NCBI GenBank assembly: GCA_020746835.1
Contig: JAGPNK010000020.1
Location: 408,941-472,940, forward strand
DNA from: Stachybotrys elegans
Taxonomy: Eukaryota; Ascomycota; Sordariomycetes; Hypocreales; Stachybotryaceae
Length of the DNA: 64,000 nucleotides
Direction: 5' to 3'
Numbering within the stretch: position 1 is the stretch's first letter; the number at the start of each line of letters is the position of its first letter. Positions 35,003 to 45,270 of this stretch are shown here, in pieces. Under the pieces are notes generated by a model. It saw only the letters and a list, made by a program, of their open reading frames with translations, searched no databases and was not told the DNA's origin. The position numbers and the translations under genes were made by a program.

Positions 35003-36025
35003 TTACAGCTCCATGGATCGGTTCCTCAGAGAAATGATATTCCTCTTGGCAAAGCGTTGCGCCCTAAGCACCATGGCCCCCTCATCGAAACCCCTCTCGT
35101 CCAGCGAGAACACCCTCTCAAGCCCGCAATTCATCATCAGCTCGAAGCCGCGCAGCATCCTCCGCGTCTCCCAGAACGCCTCGTACCTGCTCACCGCGTC
35201 CAGCTTGATGATGAGCTGGTAGACCAGGACGCTCTGCGGACACGGGCCCGACTCGTTGAGGCGCGGATCCATGCCCCTGAAGCAGTACCGGACCGTGTCC
35301 ATGATGCTGTCCATGCTCCAAGCTAGAGTGTACAGGGACCGGTGGATAGCGGCGTCTAGCTTCCGCAGAGCGAGGAGCTGGAGATCTACCATCCCGCAGT
35401 GGTCTGCGAGCTCGTAGACTCGGATGTGCGTCATGAAGACGCCGGCATAGCTACTGACCGGCTTCGTGTCGCTCTCGTGTTCAGCCCCCCCTGTCCGCTT
35501 TGAGCGAGCTGCGTACTTCAAGAGCGTTGAGTACTTGAGGCCCTTTGACAAGAGACGTTGCTTCAGAGCTTGTGAGCCCTTTGAGATAGCAGGATGGCTT
35601 GAGCAGTCTGGAGGCACGTCGGGTCCTCTGGGGGGCGGCTGGAAGTACGCAGGCATCACCCCCCCTTCCCACTTGACGTTGTCGAGATACGTGCGATGCA
35701 TGGCGACACAAAGTTCCTCGGAGAACCCGAAGCCACGGCGTCGACGTGTCGGCCTCACGCTCGACCGAACAGCCCTCCCGCCCGAGTCGAAGGGCTCAGG
35801 TGAGGTATACGTCCCATCCAAGAGGAACTCGACGAACCGAAGAAAAATGCCCTCCTCGAACGCAGTAAGGTCAGCGAGAACATATTTCTTCTCGCAAGCT
35901 CCTCCGTCGTAGAGATTGCGAAAGTAGGGCGACTGGAGGGGGATCGCCCTGGAAGCGAGCGAGTATTGCGTCGCCTCCGAGCCGACTATAAAATTGCATT
36001 GCCTGATTGAGTATTGCCTAGGCAC
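35003..36025 (-). CDS. BTB/POZ-domain protein, 5' end unresolved
   Basis: The open frame covers 340 codons to the stop at 35003. The N-terminal part is a BTB/POZ fold (FIVGSEATQYSLASRAIPLQSPYFRNLYDGG... KKYVLADLTAFEEGIFLRFVEFLLDGTY). A Ser/Arg/Pro-rich linker follows, then an α-helical C-terminal part (VYELADHCGMVDLQLLALRKL...). This is the standard ascomycete 'BTB alone' layout, of unknown partner. The frame begins with GTG at 36025 and has no in-frame ATG before the domain. A TGA lies a few codons upstream. The real start is probably in an upstream exon; a GTACCT donor near 36072 is one candidate, but the join is not certain. Confidence 0.68.
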   Translation of the reverse strand: MPRQYSIRQCNFIVGSEATQYSLASRAIPLQSPYFRNLYDGGACEKKYVLADLTAFEEGIFLRFVEFLLDGTYTSPEPFDSGGRAVRSSVRPTRRRRGFGFSEELCVAMHRTYLDNVKWEGGVMPAYFQPPPRGPDVPPDCSSHPAISKGSQALKQRLLSKGLKYSTLLKYAARSKRTGGAEHESDTKPVSSYAGVFMTHIRVYELADHCGMVDLQLLALRKLDAAIHRSLYTLAWSMDSIMDTVRYCFRGMDPRLNESGPCPQSVLVYQLIIKLDAVSRYEAFWETRRMLRGFELMMNCGLERVFSLDERGFDEGAMVLRAQRFAKRNIISLRNRSMEL

Positions 36026-36687
36026 GTATCAGTGGATAGTTGCCATGAATGTGTTGGATGGACTGAAAGGTACCCGTTTCTGCGCAGCGAGTTCTTGCGC
36101 CTGCGGCGTGAGAGCCTCCGAAGCAAGGCCGCCGTGCTCGGGCGCGAGAGAGCGCGAGAGCTTGTGCGCCGGTAATGCACCCTGTAGTGAGCCTGAGAAT
36201 GCATCTTATGTATTGCTTGGAGATGAGGAGCCTCGGTCACACAATGCATACGCTTGGATCAATCGACGGGCGCACGAGAGATGAGGAGGAGGAGCAAAGT
36301 TGGCAGGACGGGAACAGAGCAGCTTCTGGAATGGGTGGTGAGGGGCGCAGGGATTGCTTTTTGCTTATTACAACACCACCCATCCATCAAGGAACTGCCT
36401 CTGGGGCTTGATAGCGCCAACATGGCGGGCTGAAAATTATGGCGACTTGTCTCACTTGGTCAGATGGAATCACTGATGAGAAAAGCAAATGTGTAGCGGA
36501 GAACAGGGCACATGAGAGGAACCAAGTCATTTGATTGGATCTGGATAAACTACACACAATGTTTCCTTTTGCCTCCATCATCCGCTTGGGCCAGATTAGG
36601 AGCTGCGCACGACCGTGAATTGACTGCAAGGATTACCCTTGAAACGACCGGAAAACGAGCATCAGGCTCCCATCCTACATGAGACAC
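36026..36687. other. intergenic, possible unplaced 5' exon of the BTB gene
   Basis: A CG-rich minus-strand frame at 35986-36249 (Arg/Ser-rich) may hold a first exon or UTR. Otherwise empty. Confidence 0.35.
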
Positions 36688-38314
36688 CTAGATGGGCACG
36701 GGGAAGGCGTTGTGAGGGGGTTGTCGGAGGGTCGTCTTCTTCTGAAGCTTCTGCTCGACGGAGCGCTTCTCGGGAGACTCGCGGGGAGGGTAGCCAGCAA
36801 AGGCACTACCGGCGTATGTCGCAACGGCGTGGGCAATGCCCTTGGACATGACCTCGAGGCAGAAGGGGTTGAGGTTGTCCACGTTATCTCCTGCCTGGTG
36901 GTAGTTGGGGTCGAGGATGATGCCAGCGGTGCCGCCAAACATCTCCACCCACTCGGGGGTCTTGACCTCGTCGGCACCGGCGTCAAGGCCACCGCAGGGG
37001 ACACCCGACGCAAGGAAGGGTCCGTAATCGCTGCGGCCGTTGAACTCGGTGGCGGTGTGGTTGAGACCTAGCGACTCGTAGTACTCCTCGAACAGGTGCT
37101 CCGTCTCGGCCGAGCCAGCGGGGCCAACCTCGCCGAACTCGCTGCCATCACCGTCGTAGTGGCCGAGGATGAAGTTGGGCGAGGCGATCATGTCAAAGTT
37201 GAGGTAGAGTCGGATCTTGAGAAGCTCCTCCTCGGTGAGGGTAGAGACGTAGTATTCGGAACCCAGCAGACCTGCCTCCTCGGCCGTCCACCATCCGAAC
37301 TTGACCTTGGACCTGGTGCGGTACTTGGACAGCTGGATGGCCGTCTCAAGGATGCCAATGGTACCACTGCCGTCATCGTTGATGCCGGGGCCGGCGGAGA
37401 CGGAGTCGCTGTGAGCGCCCAAGAACAGGATGTTGTCGGGGTCGCCGTACTTGGAGGTGGCGATGACGTTGGCGCTGAAAACAGTCTCGATAACGGTAGT
37501 GATGGTGAGGGAAGCGGTCAGAGTGGTGTTGCTGCTCAAGGCGACGAGTGCCTCTCCATCAGCCTGGGAGATGCCACCACCAGCAGCCACACCCTCGGCC
37601 ACACCGCCATAGGTACCCTGCACTACGCCTGCGGGCTCATTATTCCAGAAGATGACAGCGAGGGCGCCGGCGGCTCGGGCTAGGGTTGCCTTCTGGGCAA
37701 AAGTGCATGATCCTCGGTGGATGAGGGCGACGGTATCGGCAACCTCGGCAGTGAAGTCGGCCTTGGGGAGGAATTAGCATGGCTGATTGAAGGGGATAGG
37801 TAGCGGGATGGTTCTTACAGCCTCGCAGCCCACGTTGGGCACAATGGACAGAGGAGCCTCGGAGATGGTGGCGTTGGGCGAGAACTCGACGTCGGCAGCC
37901 TCATACTCGACGCCATTGACGGAGAAGGCGATTTCGCCAAACTGCTGGGTGGCGCCCGTCCATGGCTGGACCTCGACGGAGTAGTAGTCGCCGAGAGCGG
38001 CCAGCTGGCTGGTGATGTACTCAATGGTCAGATTGTGGCCCTCGCTGCCGGTCACGCGGTTGCGACCGGGGGTGGAATATGCGCGCGACTGCAAGGCCTC
38101 GGCGTGGGCGTAGAGGGCTTCGATCGTGACGGCATCCTGCAATTCTTGCTGCAAACGCGTCAGCAATGGTTCATACGAGGAGGCGATGGGCATGTGGCCG
38201 ACTCACGTCCCGGACAATGGGGATGGAGCAGTTGCTGGGGAGAGCCGCTCCAAGCCCGGGCAGGGCAAGCAGGGCAGCTCCAAGCCTCAGGGAAAGCGAG
38301 CGCGTGGTCTGCAT
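36688..38314 (-). CDS. secreted M28 aminopeptidase with PA domain (leucine aminopeptidase 2 type)
   Basis: Exons 38314-38207, 38148-37819 and 37761-36688, introns 58 bp (GTGAGT..TGCAG) and 57 bp (GTAAGA..CAAG), all phase 0, 503 aa. Signal peptide MQTTRSLSLRLGAALLALPGLGAA. PA domain about residues 130-230 (ADFTAEVADTVALIHRGSCTFAQKA...). M28 metal site visible: GAHSDSVSAGPGINDDGSG (His, bridging Asp), TAEEAGLLGS (general base Glu and ligand Glu), NFDMIASPN (Asp) and YHQAGD (His). This is a two-zinc aminopeptidase releasing N-terminal residues outside the cell or in the vacuole. The last 35 residues are basic and variable. Intact. Confidence 0.92.
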
Positions 38315-39400
38315 GGTGACAAGGCGTACCAATTGGGCTCAGGACGACGACCTGGATGGGAGAAACCGGCGATAGACAAGCAGAGCTGACCCGAATGGCC
38401 AGAACGGCGACAGACGGCTATATAACTTAATTGCCCATGCCTATGGCGACGAGCTGAGCGGCTGTTGGCTGTCAGACCATGGTTGCATTGCGTGCGTGCA
38501 TGGGGGAGCATTTTGCCAATATTAAGCTTGTCAATGTCTCCAGCTCTTGCCCAATCAGGCCTGTAGTGGCTGAAAGAACCTGGTTGGCGAGGTGCGCATA
38601 TCATGCAGCTATCCAGAAGTTGATAAGGGGAGTCTGGCCGATAGCGCTGCCGCACTTCCGTGGTATCCTAGGACCTGCCTGATTGGGCGACGGCGACCCG
38701 CGGACTTTGGAGTCTCAGACGGAGCTGAGGGAAGCGAGGAGCGAGAATGACGATGTGGCGATGGGGGCCGTGGTGTCAAAAGTTCCGCTCGGTCGATAAG
38801 GCGTGGAGAGAGCCGCTCGCATCTTGCGGCCAGAGATTGCGATGGCCGCTGGGGAGCTGTGCATCTTGGCACAACGTGGCCAAGACGGCTAAGCTTTGGG
38901 AGCCCAGAAGCGCTCCTTGCTCGTTTCCAACGGTGCGCATATGCTCCGTACTGCACAGCACGTACGTACAGTACAACGGCGGCCCCCTGCAGGAACCCAC
39001 CTCGGTCCATTCCAATCTCTTAAACCCTGCCGGGCGGTATCGTGTGGGGGGACAAGCCGGAGTTCGGATGGCGGGAAGACGGTGGATAATTAAATAGGAG
39101 GAAAAGAAGGGGCACAGTGATACGGCCGAGCCAGAGCCACAACAAACGGGCATTCAAGGTGAAAGGGGTGGTGTTTGTACGTCAGAAGAAGTAGAAGAAG
39201 TAGAAGAAGTAGGGGATCAATCACTCGCGAGGGATAGAGGAGCTAGATCATGTGACCGTGCAACCTCCACTCTTTTACCTCGATACTACATACTAAACTT
39301 AATTTCATCTTTGAAGGTTGCTGGCAGTACGTATCTCTAATTCAGTATGACACTCTATTCCATTGAACTAAGCTATTCTAGACGCAACATTGTTTTCTTT
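38315..39400. other. intergenic, no gene seen
   Basis: Promoter of the aminopeptidase and 3' side of the CTD-like gene. Long overlapping frames on opposite strands at 38600-39150 are GC-driven and lack domains. Holds a GAAGAAGTA array at 39185-39213. Confidence 0.4.
39185..39213. repeat. (GAAGAAGTA)n microsatellite
   Basis: About three 9-bp units, the reverse complement of the TTCTTCTAC arrays at 6541-6590 and 34772-34838. Confidence 0.85.
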
Positions 39401-40132
39401 TCAGTCCTGGACCGGGCTTGTTGGTGAATAGCTGGGAGATGTCAGTCCTGTCTGGCGTGGGCTCTGGAGGCTCCCGATGCGCGGGCTTGCTGGTGAATAC
39501 GTCGGGCTTGATGGTGAATAGCTGAGGGATGTCGCTCCTGTCCAGCGCGGACTCGGGAGGCCCCCGATGCGCGGGCTTGCTGGTGAATACGTCGGGCTTG
39601 TTGGTGAATAGCTGAGGGATGTCAGTCCTGTCTGGTGTGGGCTCTGGAGGCTCGTGATGCGCGGGCTTGCTGGTGAATACATCGGGCTTGATGGTGAAGG
39701 GCAGCGGAGGCTCCTGATACGCGGGCTTGCTGGTGAATACGTCGGGCTTGATGGTGAATAGCTGGGGGATGCCAGTCCTGTCTGGCGCGGGCTTGGGGGG
39801 CTCCTGATGAGTGGGCTTGTTGGTGAATAACTGGGGGGTGTCGCTTCTATCCAGCGCGGGCTCGGGCTCGGGCGCGGACTCGTAGGGCTCCAGCTCGGAG
39901 TCGTAGGGCTCCAGCTCGCACCCGCGGGGGGGTCCTGACACCGTTTGAACGCTGCCAGCGTCTTCGACTTTCCAGGTGTCGTGTGAGCCAGCTTTTCAAC
40001 CTCTTCTTCCATCACCCTAGCCTTCTCAATATCTGAGAGGGCGTTGCGAATTCCGGAATAGATAAACCGAGATTCGTTCTCAATAACGGTGGTGTCATTT
40101 ACCGCGGCCACCTCCGCGAGATCGAAGCCCAT
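39401..40132 (-). CDS. stand-alone protein with RNA polymerase II CTD-like heptads
   Basis: Single-exon frame, ATG 40132 (CCCATGGG context) to stop 39401, 243 aa. Residues 1-65 are unrelated to Rpb1: a charged helical segment (RNALSDIEKARVMEEEVEKLAH) followed by a basic stretch. From residue 70 to the end the protein consists of CTD-type motifs. I count nine Y-S-P-[T/S/A]-S-P hexads plus two W-S-P variants. Many are paired (SYSPTSPTYSPASP) and set in a 30-residue higher-order repeat whose spacer is PRIG.L.SPR.TG..S. The chain ends SYSPTSPVQD. The consensus Y1S2P3T4S5P6S7 is what CTD kinases, phosphatases and capping/processing factors read. Here it is detached from any polymerase domain. No signal peptide. 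Function unknown; CTD mimicry is my inference. A second frame through the same minisatellite (39378-39941) is also open but has no sensible content. Confidence 0.72.
   Translation of the reverse strand: MGFDLAEVAAVNDTTVIENESRFIYSGIRNALSDIEKARVMEEEVEKLAHTTPGKSKTLAAFKRCQDPPAGASWSPTTPSWSPTSPRPSPSPRWIEATPPSYSPTSPLIRSPPSPRQTGLASPSYSPSSPTYSPASPRIRSLRCPSPSSPMYSPASPRITSLQSPHQTGLTSLSYSPTSPTYSPASPRIGGLPSPRWTGATSLSYSPSSPTYSPASPRIGSLQSPRQTGLTSPSYSPTSPVQD
39430..39860 (-). repeat. about 90-bp coding minisatellite
   Basis: Four to five imperfect copies of a 90-bp unit (plus-strand GCGGGCTTGCTGGTGAATA... core recurring at roughly 39480, 39570, 39660, 39720), with unit lengths in multiples of three. It encodes the CTD-like higher-order repeat. 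Confidence 0.85.
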
Positions 40133-41317
40133 GGCTGAATCAGAAGTTGCTGCCTTCGCGTATCAAGTCAAGTGTTGGGTTTCTCGAGCAGTAAGAAACG
40201 ATAAGTGAAAAATTTGAAAAAGTTTGTCTCCTGTCCTTTTTGGTGTGATTTAGCCCAAGTTATACGTTTTCTGTGACAGAAATTAGCGTGTATGGATAAT
40301 CATAGCTGAATCACAGACTCGTTTATTGGCCTTGTTCACCATACACCTGAATGGCTTTGTTCCAATTTTCCAGTACAGCAAAGAGACCTTTGAATTAGGG
40401 GATCACTGGTCATCTCTCAACATTTTCCAATCCATTTAAGCCCTTGGTTGGCGTGTTGCCTGTACGAATGATGCGCAGTTCACAATGCACCCTCACATTG
40501 CACTCTACATTGTACTCACCATTGCGCAGTCACAGACAAAGAGCCTTGTAAGGGAGGTGTGGGCCTGAAAAGCTAATGATGCAAGTAAACTTCGTTCTGA
40601 GTTTTGACACATATCAGACATGGACTCTAGAGCTTTGTAGGCGTGTTTCTCCTTGTGCCATCGAAAAGGGGTGCCTAGTATATACTTCAAAGGGCGGGTT
40701 GGCCTGTCGATTTGTCGGCAACAATGACTTATATAACAGTTTTTTTGTCTGCCGTGATTCAAGGCGGCTTGTTCTGCGTATATATTGTGAGGATGCCCTC
40801 CGATGTGGTGGTATTTGTTTGTATGCTCTACAGATACAGCCTCTACCGACACGAGTGTCCGCTTTTTGTGGTTGAATACAAGACTTTTTGATTATGCTAC
40901 ATGTGGGCTCTACAGTGCTTATACTATGACCTATAGGTAGCGTTATAAAGAAAGTACCAAAAATGGCTCTAATTGCGCCCTAAAGTTAATAAAGACACTT
41001 CTGGATGTAACTTCTGGACAAGATGTAGTTGCACTGTACTAGCTATAGCTATGCCGAAAACAGCTCTTTGTATTATTTCTTGTAAACTGCTCAGGCGGAC
41101 ACTTATTTCGGTGGACCCTGTAGAAGCAAGATGAATGAATAAAGGGATTTATATTAAAAGATGAAACGTCAGAGTAACTTTTGTGAGCGGCTAGGTGGTC
41201 ATTGGTCGTCATTCCATGCACTCATGAGAACCCCCTGGCCCCCCTTCCCAACAGTTAAGCTCCACTCCCCAACCCCCGGTCCCCCAACCCCCGTATTTTG
41301 GCGTCTGATCACCAACG
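40133..41317. other. intergenic, no gene seen
   Basis: 40500-40870 has overlapping frames on both strands without domains. 40880-41160 is AT-richer. No supported gene. Confidence 0.4.
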
Positions 41318-41674
41318 CTAGTCCATACGACAATCCTTCCGAGATCGGTGCGACGACAGAAGAGTCTCGAGACTTGCCCGCTCTTCCTGCAGCCGACGTA
41401 TTTCAGTAGCGAGAGCGGCGTTCGCTAACCTGAGTCTTGAAATCGATGCTGCTATCATGCCGCCTTGGTCCGACTGAGGATTGAATGGAGATTTTTCTCG
41501 CAACATATTGAATATATGGTGTTGTCTTTGAGACGCGCTCTTGCCAGAGATGAGAGAAGCCGGACTGTTCCTTTGCACGCTTTTGCCAAGGATTTCTCGC
41601 GGGAGAAAACCTTGATAAAATGAGGAAAGGAGACATGCATCTAGTGGGGAATCAATGGGGTAAGTTGACGACAT
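41318..41674 (-). CDS. possible small coiled-coil protein
   Basis: Frame from ATG 41674 (MSSTYPIDSPLDACLLSS) to the stop at 41318, 118 aa. The C-terminal half is a clear amphipathic coiled coil (SRLRLANAALATEIRRLQEERASLETLLSSHRSRK). Nothing else is recognisable. The frame continues upstream to 41845 with hydrophobic residues, but that part looks non-coding. It lies at the edge of decayed repeat sequence, so it may itself be a fragment. Confidence 0.35.
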   Translation of the reverse strand: MSSTYPIDSPLDACLLSSFYQGFLPREILGKSVQRNSPASLISGKSASQRQHHIFNMLREKSPFNPQSDQGGMIAASISRLRLANAALATEIRRLQEERASLETLLSSHRSRKDCRMD

Positions 41675-43468
41675 TATGACAATAGAATAACGCAAAGTTG
41701 CCCATATAATGATGAACGTACAATTTGGCTGGTTGGCTGGAGGACTAATGGGGCAAGAAGCTGTGACTATAGCAACCATCTCCTGATTTGTGCTTTTTGA
41801 GATTATTAATATAATCAGAGAAAAAGTAGATACAAAGGATACCAAGATTGTAACACGGTATTCAGACTGCCTGATGAATATTATGGTAATTATTAGAGTT
41901 AGTATAAATACTGAAGTTATAATCCTGAAAATAAAGTGAGTATAATAATTTATGAAAGAAGAGTAATCTTGTGGAACCCAGCGCTAGCTGTGTAAGATTC
42001 GCTCTATAGATCTCCTTACTAAACATAGGAATATTAGCTACTATTCCAGTATTTAAGATTGAGAGATTGGTATTTACTTTCTTTAGTGTCCCCCACTCTA
42101 TATAAACCCTGCTTAAAAAGCTTTTTGATTTTATTATGGTTGTTCTTGGTGGATTTTTTTATAACCCAATGATAGGGCAATATAAACTTAAAGGACTCTC
42201 TTATAAAGTCTCTTTTCTTAGAATTATCTATATTAATCTAGTTATCTATAGCGATAGAAAATTCAGGATCCTTTTTGGTCTTGTAGTAATCCCTATTTAG
42301 TTTATTACCAAAAGTTTCCGCTTGAATTTTTCCAGTGATTGGAATGTAGGTATAAATGTGCTGGATTCTTTATATAAATGATTCAATTCACTATTGAGTT
42401 TGGCTAGTTATTATTGAATATATAGTATATTTAATGGCTTAAGTAAGTTAAATCTGAGAAATTTTATTATATTGTTTAATAAAACTATATTTAAGGATAA
42501 CTTTTCTAGTTCTTCTAACTTATTATTAAGAGGAGTGGGATTGGCTGGAGGCGTGAGGTTGGTTATTTCTATAATATAATCTCCTGGAGTGTGGTTAGCA
42601 CTGGCTATTTACGCTTCTCCAGAAAGGTTAGGGTTGGTAATATATTGTGGGAGGGATATATACTGTAATTGGGGAATGCAATTTTGCTGGGCATTAATTG
42701 AATGCTACTTGGGATCAAGGTTCCTTTTATGCCTAGTTATACTGTGAATATTGGCAATGTAGTGAATGGTTTCATTATGCTTTATCTAAAAATATAAGTA
42801 GAGTTATATAGGCATGAATGACGTCCTTGTTGTATTAGCTTTTTTAAGTCAGATGCTTGGAGGCGTATAACTTAGAGCTTCTCCACCCGCTGGTGGCCTG
42901 GTTGAGAAATTAAACCACTTATATCTCCTTAACAGTGGAGTGGCACCAGGGTAGGGAATCAATCCATCCACGTCAATATCCGGCTTTGTGGATTGAATTG
43001 ACGGCGGGTCCATAATCCTACAGGCAAGGGATAGTCCATTTCTGGCTTGTGCCTGCTCGAAACCGCAAGAGCCAACAATATTGTCCGTCCTAGCTTGATG
43101 TAACATCTGACAGGCTTAGTCCCACAGATTGGCGAGGCACTAACTTCTCAGCCCATGCGGTTGGTTAAGTGAGTCTAATAAGTGGCTTTAGGTTAACTAG
43201 TTAACCTTTCCATTTAGAAACGACTAGGAAAGCTCTGCCTTAGCATGCTGCCTACTCTAATTTTAGGTGCCTGGTCTATTGATTTTCTAGGATGGATTTT
43301 GGAGTAGGTCTCTCTGATCTAAGCTGAGTTGAACTAATCCAAGGCAGCTGAGGGCAGCTTGAATGCGGTAGCGCAGATGTTGTGCGTTCCCTTTTGTAAC
43401 CTCTTGTTGTCTACTGCTTGTCTACTTAGTAACCATAGAGAGCTGTGGATTGCCTTAAGGGGACTCTA
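41675..43468. other. AT-rich decayed sequence between accessory genes
   Basis: 41.85-42.85 kb is AT-rich with several relic frames. 42030-42335 (minus) reads as Lys-rich protein (KDPEFSIAID..., FKFILPYHWVIKKSTKNN) broken by stops, probably part of an unidentified mobile element. 42849-43106 holds a short minus-strand frame of unknown origin. Confidence 0.4.
42030..42335 (-). pseudogene. degenerate Lys/Asn-rich coding relic
   Basis: About 95 codons in one frame with at least two TAG stops. Composition and continuity suggest former coding sequence of a repeat element. Family not recognised. Confidence 0.3.
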
Positions 43469-43718
43469 TCCCCTTGAGTGTGGTAAAGCAGCAAGCTTGT
43501 ATTCGTTCCACACCTGCTGAATCAGCCCCCGCGTATACAAAAGCTACACATATCTATAGCCTAGCTGGTGTGTCTAAGGGGTACTTCAGTTGTATAGGCA
43601 GGTACCTAGATTTCTGCTGATCAGACATAGATACTATATGTATCTTGCGATATAAGCCTGGTCATTGGTTATTATTCCTGTTAGTGACTAGCTTGCTGCT
43701 TTACCACACTCAAGGGGA
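43469..43718. mobile_element. 250-bp MITE with TA target site
   Basis: A perfect 29-bp terminal inverted repeat starting TCCCCTTGAGTGTGG (43469-43497) pairs with 43690-43718. Both ends are flanked by TA, the target duplication of Tc1/mariner-type elements. The interior has no coding sequence, so it is non-autonomous. Confidence 0.8.
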
Positions 43719-43912
43719 TAATGGTTACGCGATCGCCCTGCGGGCCGTGAGATTTCGGTCCTATTGGCTTAGATGTATATTATAAGATGTAATGGCAGGC
43801 AGTTTTGCAGGTCAATAGTGTCTCTTTCTTAGTATTTGTTCCCTAAATGTATTGTCTCTATACCTTAATAACTGTTTTCTAGTGTCTATCTATCTAGCTA
43901 TATTATAAGTAA

Positions 43913-44938
43913 GCAGGCTGATGAATCTGTCTATATCTATCTACTAAGGCCTTAAGTAGATAGACGCTTAATAAGCAGGGTTGATGTAGATAGATAGATG
44001 TAGACGAGAGGTAGACAAAATGTAGATGTAGATAGATTTCGGTAGATAGGTGGTGCATAAATCAAGTTATTATAGCTCCACAGTCTAGACCAGTTGTCCT
44101 TAATCCCTTTAGTATCCTATTATATTCAATGTGAACCTGACTGGGGCTTTATAGCATTGTGTTAATGATATATGCTTTGTACTTGTTGAACTCATTGACA
44201 ATCTAAGTGCGAATTGTCTTATGTGTGAGGATGGCAGAAGTCTCCTGGACTAGAGGATTGAGTATTGGAATATTTTTTGTAGACCTTTGTGTTCGGGTAT
44301 GCAGAAAGATAAGTTCACGTCCGTGATCCAGTGGACGAGCAGTCTCTGAAATCTGCCCTTGTCAAATCGAAGGACCAGTTTGTCATAAAGTCGTCCCTTT
44401 TCCGCTTCTTTGTAGCAAACTCATAAAGGATTGGCTGACTTGAAACTCGTTCCGATACGTATCGACTAGCTTTCAATGGATTTGGGTGAAAAGTGCTATG
44501 TGCCTTGGCAAGAGGACCTTCAATGTTCCGAGTGTTTGAGCATACGTAGGTTTTGGGCTTTGTGAGTTTTTCGCCGGACACAGTGACAGCATAGTCATAT
44601 GGGTGATAAACCATTCTGGCCGCCAGCAACTCTAGCCTGAACATCATAGCCGTGATCCCAAAACCATCCAGTGGCCTGCCCAGTGCGAGTCGAGAGGACC
44701 CAATGATTCCGAACGGACTCGGGGACTGTCCCAATCTTTCGTTGTCGCTGAATAGCTGAATGACCTCTACCTAGCGTAACTATGGGTCCGCGTCTTGGCA
44801 TCTAGCTACTTTTCTTCTATCTACCAGAAGTCTAGATAGATGGATGACCCATGGACCTTCGGTTGGTAGATAGATGTAGACCCGTATAGATCTACATCTA
44901 CATTTCGTCTACATTAGTAGATAGATTCGCCAGCCTGT
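43913..44938. mobile_element. about 1.0 kb element with GTAGATA-rich inverted ends
   Basis: The left end (CAGGCTGATGAATCTGTCTA at 43914) and right end (reverse complement CAGGCTGGCGAATCTATCTA, to 44937) match. Inside them a second inverted pair (AATGTAGATGTAGAT at about 44018-44032 versus 44890-44904) and many GTAGATA motifs recur. Between the ends are two overlapping minus-strand frames (44595-44801, 44315-44734) of unknown origin. A DNA-transposon-like relic or captured gene fragment is likely. Confidence 0.55.
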
Positions 44939-44974
44939 AAGCGAGCAAAGCACAATGCAGTATGACTGATACTT

Positions 44975-45121
44975 GGGGCTGGATTAAATTGGGGGATATT
45001 TAAACCCTTGCCTAATTTATTATGTCAGCCACTTGCCTTACTAGAGGACCACACCGGCCAAACTAATGGCCACAAATAAGTTAGGCAAGGGTTTAAATAT
45101 CCCCAAATTTGATCTGGCCCC
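44975..45121. mobile_element. 147-bp MITE-like inverted repeat
   Basis: The two halves (44975-45020 and 45075-45121) form a terminal inverted repeat of about 45 bp, with GGGGATATTTAAACCCTTGC identical on both sides. Mismatches are nearly all transitions. No clear target-site duplication. Followed by (TA)n at 45163-45186. Confidence 0.75.
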
Positions 45122-45162
45122 TAAGCGTTCTATATAAATATTTTACAATAGGCTTAACCGTA

Positions 45163-45186
45163 ACTATATATATATATATATATATA
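45163..45186. repeat. (TA)n microsatellite
   Basis: Twelve TA units about 85 bp upstream of the membrane protein start. Confidence 0.9.
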
Positions 45187-45270
45187 AGTATCTTCCTCTC
45201 GACTTGTTTTCTTGAAATTGGATATATATTGATATTTTAGTCTCCTTATTAAGTATTTATATTATTCACA

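Noticed and set aside
39378..39941. Second open frame through the minisatellite with KPDVFTSKPA-type repeats
   Set aside because: Frame stays open only because repeat units are multiples of three; no start context and no sensible domain, whereas the other frame gives CTD heptads from a good ATG.
40505..40875. Overlapping frames of about 100 codons on both strands
   Set aside because: Both open by chance in moderate-AT sequence; neither has motifs or splice support.
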